Source: Macrobrachium rosenbergii (taxonomy: Eukaryota > Arthropoda > Malacostraca > Decapoda > Palaemonidae). From it: a DNA stretch of 64,000 nt. The translations under genes were made by a program, and so were the position numbers. Position 1 is the stretch's first letter. Each line of letters opens with the position of its first letter. The stretch spans positions 18,564,212 to 18,628,211 of the forward strand of contig NC_089762.1 of NCBI RefSeq assembly GCF_040412425.1. The letters run 5' to 3'. Below the pieces are notes generated by a model, which searched no databases, was not told where the DNA came from, and saw only the letters and a program-made list of their open reading frames with translations. This document shows, piece by piece, positions 15,110 through 27,978 of this stretch.

Positions 15110-17417
15110 ATCATGAAGTATTCCTCTTTCTCCTTTCTGCAGAATAACCTATATTTTAGCAGGTAGCGGGACATCATAAGACGTGATGGCCCCGAGCTGA
15201 GGTAACCCACTTGTTACACTTAATCTTGGGACGGAGAAAACTACTTCTGTAGCGTCTCCGTCCTCGATACTCTTTGCGACTCCTTTCTCGTGAGATGACT
15301 TATTTTCATGACTTATTTTCATGATATTGCTGATATGTTCGTCCAAATACTTATTTTTTCCACGGTCCCATTTATTAAAATCAATTAAATATGTATACTT
15401 ACAAGAACTTCTGGAGTATTGATGATGTTCCGAAAAGAGATCTGGCTCTTAAAGTGTTCTTTCAGTGTCAAAGCTTTATTTTCGAGCATAATGCTTTGTT
15501 ATCAGATATGAAAATCAAAGGATAACTGCAAAAAAAATGCAATAGAGCCACGATAAACGGATTCAGCTATTTCTGATATCTTTTTGCTTCCCGCAAAACA
15601 ACGTATGTAAATGGCACAGCTATCTTATATGTACAGACCTGAGGAGCAAGTTATTTCATAAGAATAACGCGTTAGTTTATTTGGCGTTCACGAATTTCAT
15701 CTCGGCAAAAGTATATCTTATAATGAAACGTAGCAAGAAGTTTTCTATCTTCATAAACCATGAATGTTCGTTCATATGTCGCAAACAGAACGCCTGGTTT
15801 CGCACTGAAATTTAGCGAAGAAATTTAGCTGAATTAATTATTACTTTCCTCTTTCCATTATCTACACAGCGTATGTCTTGAATCATAAACTACCGACAAT
15901 AATGGCGGTATAATGTCTATCAAACATTCTTTCTTGTACAGAAAGTATTTCTGTAGTTCTTTTCGTAACTTTCTCTCTCTCTCTCTCTCTTATCTCCACA
16001 AGGACATATAAAGATAATAATGAGCGCTGATCTGAGAAGGTTCTCATGACTTCTCTTTGGTTTCACCGACCTCCTATTTTGATAAAGAAAATTTAGTATA
16101 TCAGTGGACTTCTAGATAAAAGAACATTCATAATTGTGTGATTCATGATTATTGTTGCTGCTACAAGAACTTTTGCATATATGTAAAAGTAAAAACTTTT
16201 CATGACTTTAAGAATCTCATAATAACACCATCTGTCAATTTTACTGGCAGCATAAAAACTGCTTCACATTCAGCTCATCATTAACATCTTTAAGCGAAGA
16301 TAACGTGGAAGGGGTTATCTTCACTTTCATATGTTGTCTGCATAAATATATTCTAAGTAATTAGACAAACTTATTCGAAAGTAATTTCCATGTTAAGCAG
16401 TAATCACTGCTCCATAAATGTACCAAGGGATCGAATGACGTTTGATACTTGCGTCTACCTGTTTGCTATTACGAGGTCTGAGATACAGGAGCAAAATTCA
16501 TAACTGGAATCACTCACCTGAATTCATATGGATCCAGTCAGTCTTTCAAATCTCATTTTTCAAACCGATGTAACGAGACAACTATACTAAAAGAAATTTA
16601 CTCTGGCGTAAAGTACGATTAAACTTAACCCACATGTCAAGATAATAAGTTTTATAAGACGTAAGTCTTAGATTTCAGTTAAGCAAGTTGTTTGCCCATC
16701 AAATATATTATCTCTGCAGATTAATTTGATATCCAGTGAAAGCAGAGAAAAAATTCCAATAACTGCTTCGTGCACCAAAGCTCCATTAGTTAGTTATAGT
16801 ATATATTAAATACTTCATTTTGTGCCATTATACTGGGATATCTCTAGTGAAATTGGAAAAATGCCAAAAAATTCTTCATGCATCAAAGTGGCATCAATTT
16901 ATCAATTAAACTACTTCCATGGTTTGTCGCTATATTTCTTAAACCACAAATAAACTCAGCCCGATTCTCCGTTTGTGTATGTTACATACGAAAAATAATG
17001 AAAACTATGTCGCATGTACATTTGCTATGACAAAACAATTTGAGTAAATTGCAGCATAAATAACCGAGTCAAAATAATGCTTTGGCATTCTAGTAGTAAC
17101 TATGTAGCAGTAATCTAAGCTATTTATCTCGAAAGTTTTTTCCGCGATTTGAGTACTCGTTCAATACATAACTCCCGAAAGAAAGACATGTGGCCCAAGC
17201 AAGATGCAGAATGCGGAGAAATATTTAATCTTGTTGCTTTGGTATATTGATAACGCCTTTCAGATACCAAGTAGTTCCTCGTTCCCCGAGATATTGTTTC
17301 AAAACAAAAAAGTTGAGGATTTTTTCTTCTTTTCCATGTTTTCTTCGCTGGCAAAATTCGTCACAAAAATTATCTTGAATACAACAGCCATGACGTATAG
17401 GTTTTCAATACATATTG
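15108..17417. other. AT-rich sequence, nothing recognised
   Basis: No open frame above about 60 residues carries a motif; a short CT run lies at about 15971-15990. Confidence 0.5.
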
Positions 17418-17480
17418 ACATATACATACATACATACATATATATATATAATATATATATACACAGATGTATACATATAT

Positions 17481-17563
<83 letters not shown>

Positions 17564-17581
17564 AAGAGAGAGAGAGAGAGA
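17418..17581. repeat. Compound (CATA)n, (TA)n, (AG)n repeat
   Basis: Imperfect CATA/TA, then TA at 17489-17560, then AG to 17581. Confidence 0.93.
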
Positions 17582-18142
17582 GTAAATGGTTATGACGGAA
17601 GTGAAATATCTTGTGGAAGGTCGTTTGCCTTAGTTCCAAGGCATTTTCAAGTAAAGAGACATACATCAGAAAAACAGATTGCAAAGAAGAAATCGATGTT
17701 ACAACACAGCGAAGATTAAACGAATATAAAACCGTAGAGAGCGTGCAAAAACCGTCATATTTACGGTTGATCTTCAGATGAGGAACAGCTGTCCTGTGCG
17801 AATTACTGATAATCTTTAGTTTCTCTCCTTCGATCGCCCTGTGAAAAATACGTGTAGGAGTATATTGACCTGGACTTGAATTAATATATTTTCTTTTGTC
17901 AGCTGCGTTAATGTAGACTACAAGATTTCAAAAGTCATTATCAGTACTATTGCGGGACCAATATGTTCAATGTGATTTGTCACTTAGATGTACAAAAAAA
18001 GCATTATTCTCGTAGCTCGTTTATGCTGATTTAGTTTTACATTTAATTCCTTATTCTTCTTGCTCAAATAAAATGCCTCACTCCTTTATTTCTTTTTCCT
18101 CTGTTTGTACTTTATATCATGTTTTAATTACCTGATAGACGG

Positions 18143-18143
<1 letters not shown>

Positions 18144-18210
<67 letters not shown>
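18144..18210. repeat. (AT)n microsatellite
   Basis: About 67 bases of AT, followed by imperfect TA/TG and a CG-alternating stretch (GCGCGCTCGCGCGC, about 18286-18300). Confidence 0.95.
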
Positions 18211-18219
<9 letters not shown>

Positions 18220-19416
18220 ATATGCATACTGTATATATATGTATATATAGATATAGATATATATTTATATATATGTGTGTGTATGTGCGCGCTCGCGCGC
18301 TCAGAAACACAATTATGCTAATCTTTCATATACAAAATGTTTGTTTCTTTGTTTGGTAAGATGCAAGTATTTCGCAGATCTCATAGCATTACCCACAAAC
18401 CTTATAATATAGGAGTAAAAGTAAAAGTCGACTTTCATACTCACTAATACATATTCCGATATCTATGCCTTCATGATGAATGGTGTGCTTTCAATACAGC
18501 AGTCTCTTGATTCGCCTTCATGCTAGATCATAAAAAACGTAAGTGCACTGTTTAAATGTATCTGTTCGTAGAGCCAGTTAACTGTGCGGACTAAGATGCT
18601 AATGGGTGTTTTTCCTCTTTAATGAGTCCTTATTTATTTTTTGCAGTTTACCGGTACTTTATCAGCAGTAAAAATTTGAAATAATGATATTACTTATGTA
18701 CATTCCACAGAGATAAAAACAATTACATTATGGTATGCAGTGTTGTATAAAATCTAAACGGGCAAAAATCTGAACAATTCCCAGAACATTTACTAGTCTC
18801 CACATCTAAGCAAATTTAAGAAAAAAAATTTGGTTTTCAAAGATATCGGCAAGGCATGTGTGCCAGCTGTCAACCCTTTAGACAAACTAAGCTACTTTTC
18901 ACAAGGTGCACATTGTATGTGCGAATGACAAAATAGCGTAGTGAGTATGCCGTTGTCAAGTGCGTAATTATATTTTGAGTTATTCACTGCATGCGTAAGC
19001 TGCGATAAAATGATAATAATCTAATTCATTAAAAGCCAATAATAAAGACTGAAAGGGAGATTAGAATAATAGAAGTGAATGTATTTATGTGTTTTAATTT
19101 TGTATTTTACCAAAGATAAATAGACACCTTTATCTAAACATATTTGAGCAATATAATTTAGTGTTTAGTAGGTTTTTCTCTTCTAGATCGAGAACGGGAT
19201 TTGCTGTATGTCAGGTCCACAATAATAGTCAGTGGTGAATTATGTTGGTTTTTTCATGTTGGTTTCATTCAATGTAATCATTCATAATATAATGATTTAA
19301 TTAATGCTTTTGGTGCATTTCTTCTAATTTTTAGCCAGACCTCCTTCTGCATCGTCTTCGGAAAAAAGTTCGAAAGGATTTCATCAGCTTAACATTTGAT
19401 AAATTATCCTTGATGA

Positions 19417-19419
<3 letters not shown>

Positions 19420-19486
<67 letters not shown>
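19420..19486. repeat. (CT)n microsatellite
   Basis: About 67 bases of CT; a short second CT run lies near 19528-19541. Confidence 0.97.
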
Positions 19487-19490
<4 letters not shown>

Positions 19491-19852
19491 GCACTACTAT
19501 TTGTGGCATTTCTATTTATTGGCTGTTCTCTCTCTCTCTCTCTTGATTATTCTTGCGAGACAGGTATACAACCTGAAGCAGACTGGAATGACATTTTGGG
19601 TGATCCTTCACATTTAAATTAGTCACTGTAATATAAGCAAGTTGAGCCTGTTGTTCTTTTAAATGGAAGTTTTGTCAGCATAAATATTCCTTCTCTGTTG
19701 TTGAACTTTTGATAATAAACAGTGTCTTGTTGAGTGACGACTGTAGACGAGTTTATTTGGAAAAAACCGGAGGATTAGCCCTGATTAGAAACGGAAATGT
19801 TACGAGCAACTGAGAGCTGTGGCTCATAGACTTTATTATGTATTAGTTGAAA

Positions 19853-20133
19853 AAGTTAAGTATATCTTAGTTTACCCAGACCACTGAGCTGATTAACAGC
19901 TCTCCTAGGGCTGGCCCGAAGGATTAGATTTATTTTACGCGGCTAAGAACCAATTGGTTACCTAGCAACGGGACCTACAGCTTATTGTGGAATCCGAACC
20001 ACATTATAGCGAGAAATGAATTTCTGTCACCAGAAATAAATTCCTCTTATTCTTCATTGGTCGGTCGGAGATTCGAACTCGCGGCCAGCAGAGTGCTAGC
20101 TGAGAACGGAACCCACTCCCCCAACGAGGAACG
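19853..20133 (-). mobile_element. tRNA-derived SINE with a perfect 15-bp TSD
   Basis: Read on the minus strand, the element starts with a tRNA-like head: an A-box-like GGGGGAGTGGG (about 20119-20109) and a B-box GAGTTCGAATC (about 20078-20068), the RNA polymerase III internal promoter. A tRNA-unrelated body ends near 19853. It is flanked by ATGTATTAGTTGAAA at 19838-19852 and 20134-20148, identical at all 15 positions, which fixes the insertion limits and argues for a fairly recent insertion. The LINE partner is not identified. Confidence 0.85.
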
Positions 20134-20699
20134 ATGTATTAGTTGAAATTGAATACAAATTTATTAGAAAATAATCCCTTTCAACATAACTCGGCGACGT
20201 AAATGGATGGTTATGCAAAAATTCGAACTTTTAGGCGTTGACTGGTCAGTGGCTTATTTGTTTAAACCGGATGGTTGTGACACTTACTGTGGAAAAGAAA
20301 AGGCAACCCTTTTGGGGTCATGTATCTGACAGCAGAGAAAGTTTTGGGAAGTTCAATATTTTCCCATTTCCCTGATGCTAACTGACTAGTTTAGCTTTTC
20401 GGTTCAAGAGAGTAAGAATATTGTTTTCAGATTTGTTAATTTTTTCGTAAGTTAGCTAGAAGTGGTTCTTTTTCCTCATATTGGGGAATTGTTAATGTTC
20501 TTATTTTAGCTAATTATAGGATTAGCAGCTCTTGCCTTGTTTACTAACGCTAGTTCTGTAACTTCCATAGTGCCTAAAGCGTCTGAACTAAATTTAATCA
20601 TCTATTCCCTAGCTTTCAGTTTGGCTTTCACAAGTGCCTAGGGGCTTTTAATCATCTACTTTCATTTTCTAGTGCTGCACAAAAATCGATAGGCTCTTA

Positions 20700-21748
20700 T
20701 CATGAAGTATGTATGATTAATCTTGATTTTGGCGTTGCTTTTGACAGCGTTGGACAAATGGGAGGTGTGCGAGCATTTCTTTGTATTTTACTATTAAAGT
20801 TCTAACTACAAGATTGCAAAAGCTAACTATTTGTCAGCATTATAGTGACAGCAGGGTGTTCCTCGAGGAAGCTTTTTTAGCTCACTACTGTTTGTATTAC
20901 ATACGTAGTTTGGTCTGGAAAACAAGCTAGTTGCTTATGCAGATGATGTCATTCTGATGGAAGCATTGATCCCATATCCTGATTATAGACTCGTGATGTT
21001 TAATTCCCCTTTCAGACAATTAGTTGAAATAAATGCATCGTGTCTCTTATGGAGAATGAAGCTGAACCCTAATAAAACTCAAAGTATGATTGTTCGTAGA
21101 TTCAGGACCTCGGAAGCCTCACTCCCCAGAGATCTTTGCAATTCCAATGTTTCTTTAACTATGGCAACTCTTTAGAATTCTGGTAGTTATTCTTAACTGC
21201 ATATTAGATTCTGAGTAACGTATTCGATCCATCTCTTCTTCAGGTACACAAAAAACTCGTATACAGAGAAAGTCTGTCAAGATTTTTAAGACCTGTGAGG
21301 AAATATTTTTATTATTTTATTCTGCCATGTTTCGAATATTGCTCCGGGGCTTGATCTGCACTAGCTGACTCAAATCTTAACCAGTTGAATAAAAGCTTGA
21401 GTTCTATTTAATTCATTATTCCAGATCTTTGGCACCATTGTTCACTGTGAATAGCTTAATCGGGTATTCATAATTCTTTTCATCCTTCGCATTTAGATCT
21501 TATCAGGGCAGGCTGTGCCATCCATCACGTATTACTAGATATGGGGTTAATTCTCACAGCCTCGCCTATTCTTTAAATGAGGTTTAATACCATGCAGTTT
21601 TCTTGAGGTTTTCTTCCAGTTGTGATCAAAGTATGGAATGATCTCGTAGTCATTTAGCTGAATCGTTGGTAGTTCAAAGTAGGAGCAAATCCTTTTTAGA
21701 TGAGCAGGCTTGCGTGAGTTTGTTTGTTTTCCCACTTTCATCGTTTTA
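20700..21748 (+). pseudogene. Degenerate LINE reverse transcriptase
   Basis: RT landmarks are readable through many stops and frameshifts: QGVPRGS (about 20850-20870), AYADDV with intact YADD (20933-20950), WRMKLNPNKTQSMIV (21049-21093), PCFEYCSG (about 21325-21350) and VWNDL (about 21630). Order and spacing fit the RT palm to C-terminus of the family also seen at 14635-14817. A SINE-like element with its own TSD follows at 21763. Confidence 0.7.
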
Positions 21749-21762
21749 CTTTGTTATTTCCC

Positions 21763-22015
21763 GTAGGGGGTTAGGGTCGTCAGTGCACCTCATGCGGTGC
21801 ACTGTAGGCATTACTTAAGGTTCCTTGCTGCAACCCCTATCGTTCCTCTTACTGTACCCCCTTTCATATTCTCTTTCTTTTATCTTACTTTCTACCCTCT
21901 CCTAACAATTAATTCAAACCTTTTACTGTCAGTTTCGGTTTCAGCGCTGAACGACCTCATAGGTCCCAGTGCTTGGCCTTTGGCCTTAATTCTACTGTAT
22001 ATTCAATTCAATTTG
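21763..22015 (+). mobile_element. SINE-like element, family B, copy 1
   Basis: It shares most of its length with 56057-56365: the head GTAGGGGGTTAG, GTCAGTGCACCTCATG, TGTAGGCATTACTTAAG, the CT-rich middle, and TTTCAGCG with the GGTCCCAGTGCTTGGCCTTT end. It is flanked by CTTTGTTATTTCCC (21749-21762) and CTTTGTTACTTCCC (22016-22029), a 14-bp TSD with one mismatch. It lacks two internal segments present in copy 2. The 3' end is a short simple repeat (ATTCAATTCAATT). No clear polymerase III boxes were found. Confidence 0.8.
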
Positions 22016-22178
22016 CTTTGTTACTTCCCCTGTGTAATCCATAATTTACTTTTTTTTCGTACCTGGCTTCTCTTCTTCATGGAAACCTGTGCCGTTTAAT
22101 ACTCTGCTTTTCCAACAAAATTTGTCAATTTTTAACAATAGGAATTATAATAATGGCCGGTTGTAGCATTTTATGAAC

Positions 22179-22285
<107 letters not shown>

Positions 22286-23302
22286 TACTGCTTTTATTTC
22301 TACTAAGCTATTTGATCTCGAAGTTTTAACTTTTAATTGAATATACTCTTGAGATTGTTATAAAAGTCATCAAGGAATAAAAGCAACTGCGAAGTAAAGT
22401 TTATACTAACAGAACAACGGACAGAAATAAAATATATAAATAATCCTACTACATAATAAAGATTGTGTATCCATATATTCATTTGATAAGGGTAATTTCC
22501 ACCGCCACCCTAGGTCGGTATGAAAGTCCCAAGTCTAAATGTAAAGTTTGCTTCCCGTAGACTGCCTCCCCTTGTCTCGTTTTGTTTTCATCACTTGCGA
22601 CGATGGGGGCACACTAACCCCGCTAGATAACTCTACTAAATCTGCCAAGCATCTGCAGCAAAAGAAATTTGAACAACCTCCGCACAGAACGCATCAAGAA
22701 ATTAAAATCAAATTGAGATTCTTCTCGAAGTCGGTACTCATTTACGGCTTGCACCACGGCAGAAGCCGCCATCCACCGTTAAATCGCAGACGATACAGGA
22801 AAACCTCAGAAGCGCCTTGTTAGACAACCGCTAAAGAGCAACGAGACAGGCACCTTGGGGGGTCAGATAGAGGGTGAAGAGGTGCCCCGTCCGTAGAGGA
22901 AAAAGGCCAAACTGCAATGGATGATGTTCTTTCTACCAGTTCTTCTTTTGGTTCTTACAGACGTCGACCATACAGGTTAATGCCAGTCATCATCTGCAAT
23001 AGTAATTGTTGCCCTCAGCTTCTCGTAATTGGGCTGCTGCCATACTCCGTCTTCTTTACAGCCCTCTATACGAAGCTAATATAATGACAGACCTGCTCTA
23101 AGGTCGAGGTAATTTGTGCAACCTGATTTCAACTTGACATTGTGAAAGGAAGGGCATGTCAATATTTTATAAGATAAAAGGAAGGGGTTGCAAATGAAGT
23201 AGGTGGGCCGAGTCACACGCCATCTTCCCGAAGAACTTTAGGATAAATGCCAATGAAGCAGATTGCTCAAATCCCAAACAAGATTCTTAATTCTACTGAG
23301 AG

Positions 23303-23378
23303 ACATACATACATACATACATACATACATACATACATACATACATACATACATACATACATACATACATACATACAT
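23303..23378. repeat. (ACAT)n tetranucleotide repeat
   Basis: About 19 perfect tetranucleotide units. Confidence 0.97.
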
Positions 23379-23746
23379 GTCATATATAAAAGATTCAAGA
23401 ATATGTTTACCCACACGTTGAAGGGATAAATTACCAGATGTAGTTTTTCAGAATGATAATTTACCAGTTATGTTAGAATTCTGGTTAGGGAAAAACTAAG
23501 GCCAACTTAACTAACTACGTATGGGCACTTGAAAGCAAAAGTAATGGGAAAGACTGAATTAAGGCATAATGCCATAGACATAGAAATATAAGCGTAATAC
23601 AAACGCGCTTCCACTGACGCTGGCGGCGTATATTCAGGTATTCGTGATACAGGTGATAAAAACAGTCTCTAAAGGTACACTTTGAATATATATATTTTCT
23701 GATTAATGTGAGTTTTGCCTGTGAAATTTATCTTTTATTTAGGATT

Positions 23747-23750
<4 letters not shown>

Positions 23751-23810
<60 letters not shown>
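23751..23810. repeat. (TA)n microsatellite
   Basis: About 60 bases of TA, with imperfect TA after it to 23844. Confidence 0.95.
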
Positions 23811-23816
<6 letters not shown>

Positions 23817-23999
23817 CATATATATATATAATATATATATATATTCATTCAGACACAACATACATATCAATATACATTTTCAGCATTAATCCCTTTTCAG
23901 CAGAGGATGTGGCTCTAGAGAAAATAACAGCGGTCATTGCCACGTACATACATTAACCATTTAATTGTGGATGAACCCACGGTATCCGAAACTCCCAAA

Positions 24000-24320
24000 A
24001 CATTTGTTGCTTCACACACCTATACCTAAGGTTCATCAGCAGCTTACACTGCACCAATCACTTGTAACCATTTGCAATTCCTCTTCAACTCCATCTCTCC
24101 AGCACTTCCTAGGTCCCCCTTTCCTGCTCCCTCATAACTAACTCCTCTGAAATTGCGCCTATTCTTCAAAACCTACTATCTTCCATTCTTTCTACATGAC
24201 CAAACCAGCTCTAAACATTACGATCCATTCTTTCAACCACTCCTATGTCCTTGCCCTTTGTTAAATTTCACACCTCATAGAGCGTCGAGTGTGCTACTGT
24301 TTTATTTCTATGGTGCTGAA
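24000..24320 (-). pseudogene. RTE/CR1-like LINE ORF2 C-terminal fragment, minus strand
   Basis: On the minus strand the frames give ERMDRNV.SWFGHVERMEDSR (about 24235-24170) and then CWRDGVEEELQ (about 24110-24075). This fits the common tail pattern RNVLRWFGHVERM...GRP.K.WRDGV. Stops and a frameshift are present. A SINE head or other repeat may adjoin. Confidence 0.55.
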
Positions 24321-24714
24321 ATAAAAGTATAATTGTCACTCGACTCAAGTGAGGCTCATCCGTTATTCAGCATGAAATTAACCCCCCCCCCTTTCCTTCC
24401 CCCGCCAACCAAGGTCAAATCTAGAAACGCATCATTGCTAGCAAAATTGAGATGAGTTGGTCAGTGCAGGTGGGGGCCGGGGTCAAGCCTTCTTTGTAGG
24501 TATATAAGGCACTGATGGTATGGAAGTTGCCTACGGGCTGCTCTAGGAGCAAGAGCCCGTCCTGGCACAAGGCCAGCTAAATCTGAAACAACATGGAAGC
24601 TGCCTTCACAGAGGATTCATCCTTGGCTAAGCAGGTGAAGGATGAACATGGTAGTAACTTCTGTCTTTATTATCAGTGAAACCATCCTATTATTGGAGAA
24701 TGCCTTTTGGTGCA

Positions 24715-24873
<159 letters not shown>

Positions 24874-25132
24874 CATATATATCACTCCTGTTTTGTGAGA
24901 GATCTGCGAGTCCTGCCTCCTAGAATTGCTTTATGGACGATTCAAAATTTTGTACAAAGCATGCTTCTTTATATTTACCACGGCGTCAAGAATTGACTAG
25001 AGAGAGAGTTTTGTTAATTTGAGCACAATACGATTTTTTTTAACAATATTACAACAAGGTAACATTAAGTTTCCTAGCAGGCTAACTTCTCATCAAGGTA
25101 AAAGATGTTTATGGTGAAGACAATGTGTGTTT

Positions 25133-25197
<65 letters not shown>
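25133..25197. repeat. (GT)n(GA)n compound microsatellite
   Basis: GT at 25133-25156 joined to GA at 25156-25197. Confidence 0.95.
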
Positions 25198-25199
<2 letters not shown>

Positions 25200-25790
25200 A
25201 CTGTTCAATAATGGTATTGAAAATGAGAGTGAAAATTGTTCCTCCATTGAAGGACCAGTTGTAATACCACTTGAACTGGTGTATATTAGTATTGTCACAG
25301 AGCAGAGACTACGTCGCTTCCCAAAAGTCTGGTTACGTAGAAAAACTTTCTACGGAAATAATTCTCCGGAACGGGTGTTCAATCCCATGTAGCAACTTGT
25401 ATGTATTATATTCGTCGTCTTCTGATTACTAGATGTTAATCTAGTAAATGTCTGTGAACAGATGGTATCTATTGGTTTCTAATTACCCTGTGGCTTACAG
25501 GGTGCTAAGAAATAAAGAAGAAAAAATTACGGTATTTGTGAAAAGGTCCAACTTTCAGGGGAGCGTAAATTTGCTCTATGCCAGATTTGTACTTTAGGAG
25601 CATTGAAATCCCCTTCGTAAACTTGCAGAAGTTGTATCATACACAATAACTGTGAGAGAGAAAAGAAATTTGTAATATCACAGCAAATGTTGGTCTCAAA
25701 GAGCAACCGGGAGCTATGCACATGCTACCTGTGCAACGGCACTGTGGAGAATGATTGATTCAACCGCACGGGATGGTTAGTTGCTGGATA

Positions 25791-25809
25791 TGCCGCTAGA
25801 TGGCAGCAT
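25791..25809 (+). promoter_or_regulatory. CTCF-like motif
   Basis: CCGCTAGATGGCAGC resembles the CCNNNAGRNGGCRS core of CTCF sites. A single motif of this length can arise by chance. Confidence 0.2.
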
Positions 25810-26689
25810 TTCGCGGGTTCTCTACTGACGCTGGGGAAAAATTAGGGCATCGTATACAACCCATTTAAAATTAGGAAACAATTCGAGAAATTTAGTACGC
25901 TTAGGAAATTGCCATTGTCTTTTTTCCAGTGTGACAGAAATTCATTTAGATTGATTTATGCCTTATTCACAACACTTAAGCTTCGCGCTATAGTGTCCAG
26001 AGCACATGAATCTACAGACAGATGTTTTTTGATAGAATTTTAGGTGCTTAATTAGTAAAATTCATATAAACCTACGAAGTTTTGTCAGTGGCGAAGGAAT
26101 GTCTCGAAACTTGATGAAAGAAATCACAAATTAAACATGGATAAAATTTAAAGCGGAAGATTACCGTATATTCCTTTTTTATCTGTTTATGTCAAAAGGA
26201 TCCTAATTCTATATTTATTATAATGATCCTTTTCAAAATTATATACAGAAAATCTGTGTTTTATCTCTGTGTTCAGTGTTACTGTCCAAGAATCTAGAAA
26301 CCTAATTCAAAACATTTACAATCCTTTTCCTCAAGGGCGCCAAGATTGGGGGCCCTGGACTAGTAAGGAGCTTCCCCAGTTTGGAAGATCAGGATTTCAG
26401 ACCTTACGGCGTGAGGTCCACCAAGTACTCTGGTTCAGCACTCACTCATTGGCCGAGAGTCGAGAGACTGCCTCACTGACTTAGATATAGTTGCTCGGAG
26501 GTGTGTGCAGAATGTTGCAATGCGTTTCGTCCATTCCAAAATCTTTTGGTGCACGGCGATTTTATATTCATTTTTTTATTTCAATTCGCTTTCTGAACTT
26601 GAGCATTTAGTTATTGCTGATACGCCGAGGGTTTTTGACTTGATAAAAGTAACATGAATTCAAAGTAGAAAATCTTTTGTTGTTAAAAA

Positions 26690-27030
26690 GTGACGGAGGA
26701 GATGGAGTAACGGTACAGAAACAAAAACTGCTACACATTCAGCAGGTGAGGGCGGGACGTCGTGTGAGTATGAGGGTGTGTGCATGCCTGTACGCGTGTG
26801 TATGTGTGTTTGTGTGTATGTTTGTGTCTGTGTACGTCGAGCTGGGTGTGGCGGTCGGCACTGAGAGATCAAGAGAGCACCAGTTAGTCGGGTCGGAGGC
26901 TCTGAATGTGTCGGAGTGTCCATGTTGCTGTTGCCAGTGCAAGTTTCCCTCCGTCCAATTCCAGACAGCAGCATCCGTCCTGCAACTTGCAGCCGAGCCC
27001 CGCAGTACGCCTCGTTTCTGATACTCCCTC
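26690..27030 (+). promoter_or_regulatory. GC- and CpG-rich island, candidate upstream exon or promoter
   Basis: This block is visibly richer in G, C and CpG than the surrounding 10 kb and starts with a GT-rich stretch. Reading frames are open on both strands (26677-27021 +, 26660-27034 -), but neither translation resembles a known domain, and such frames are expected in GC-rich DNA. It lies 3.6 kb upstream of the Hamlet-like exon on the same strand, so an alternative 5' exon or promoter is possible. This is inference only. Confidence 0.25.
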
Positions 27031-27918
27031 TCAAGAGAATATTTAATGGTATCTTGGAGTGAATTTAGCACGATCTACATTGTGATAGTGGAATTATTCT
27101 GGATTACTAAAGACTGTCCAGTAACATTGAAGAATAGAACAAAAAGCAGAAAATGAAACAAACGCTCTTTGAATTTTGTCTCACAGTATTGTCCCTGTGC
27201 ACCAGAGTACAGATAATTGTATATAAATTATCAAGGTGATTTAGTGGTGAAATTCACTAAATAGCAATTAGTTTTGTGCAACAAGCTACCTAACAAGTGT
27301 CATCAAGAAATCGGTGTTGTTAATCCTATTCTGGATGTGCTGCAGTCTGGCAGACGTTTGAGAATGAATGTAATCTGCTAGTGAAATGACTTTGTTTGAG
27401 TTGAGTAATTAGAAAGGAAGCCTTAACATTTCACGGAAACATCGAACTGTGAGATTTCATTACCTCCTGAGGTTAAGATGTAAAAAAGGTCGAAATTCTG
27501 ATAATTCAGTTTTAAAATGCATGAGAGGAAATTTTGTTGCATAGAAGTATGAAGATGACAAACTGAATCCAAATTTTAGCAGCACGGTCACTGTAAACTT
27601 CCTGCTCACCAGCTACTCAAACCTGTGACAGTAATTACCTAATTACCCTCAAGCTGCGTTTTTTATGAAAATTCTGCGAGATAATATATAGACTAAGGAT
27701 ACTTGTACAAGTTATTCTATCACTGTCTCGGAGAAAGCGATAATGCTGCACAAAGAATCCTAATTCCCTTGGCACTGTTGCACTCTCCCTGGCATCTATC
27801 AAGTGTTGCATTCGCCTACCAATGCCTTCCACAACCAGCAGTCAGCCGACGTCTTCAACAATACTACCTAAGGTAAACAATCATTGAGTGAGAGTTAATA
27901 ACAGAGTGCGTGATTTTT

Positions 27919-27978
27919 ATTATTTATCAGTGACGAATATCATTTTGTATTATTTATCAGTGACGAATATCATTTTGT
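27919..27978. repeat. Tandem duplication of a 30-bp unit
   Basis: ATTATTTATCAGTGACGAAT and the following ten bases occur twice in direct succession (27919-27948 and 27949-27978), identical by eye. Confidence 0.95.

Larger units (their letters stand above)
17582..19852. other. AT-rich sequence, nothing recognised apart from microsatellites
   Basis: No supported coding or RNA gene was found. Confidence 0.5.

Noticed and set aside
23303..23378. CRISPR-like regular repeat
   Set aside because: It is a pure tetranucleotide microsatellite without spacers; no CRISPR array exists in the window.
26660..27071. Minus-strand frames of 110-124 residues over the CpG-rich island
   Set aside because: Both strands are open only because of base composition; there is no motif.
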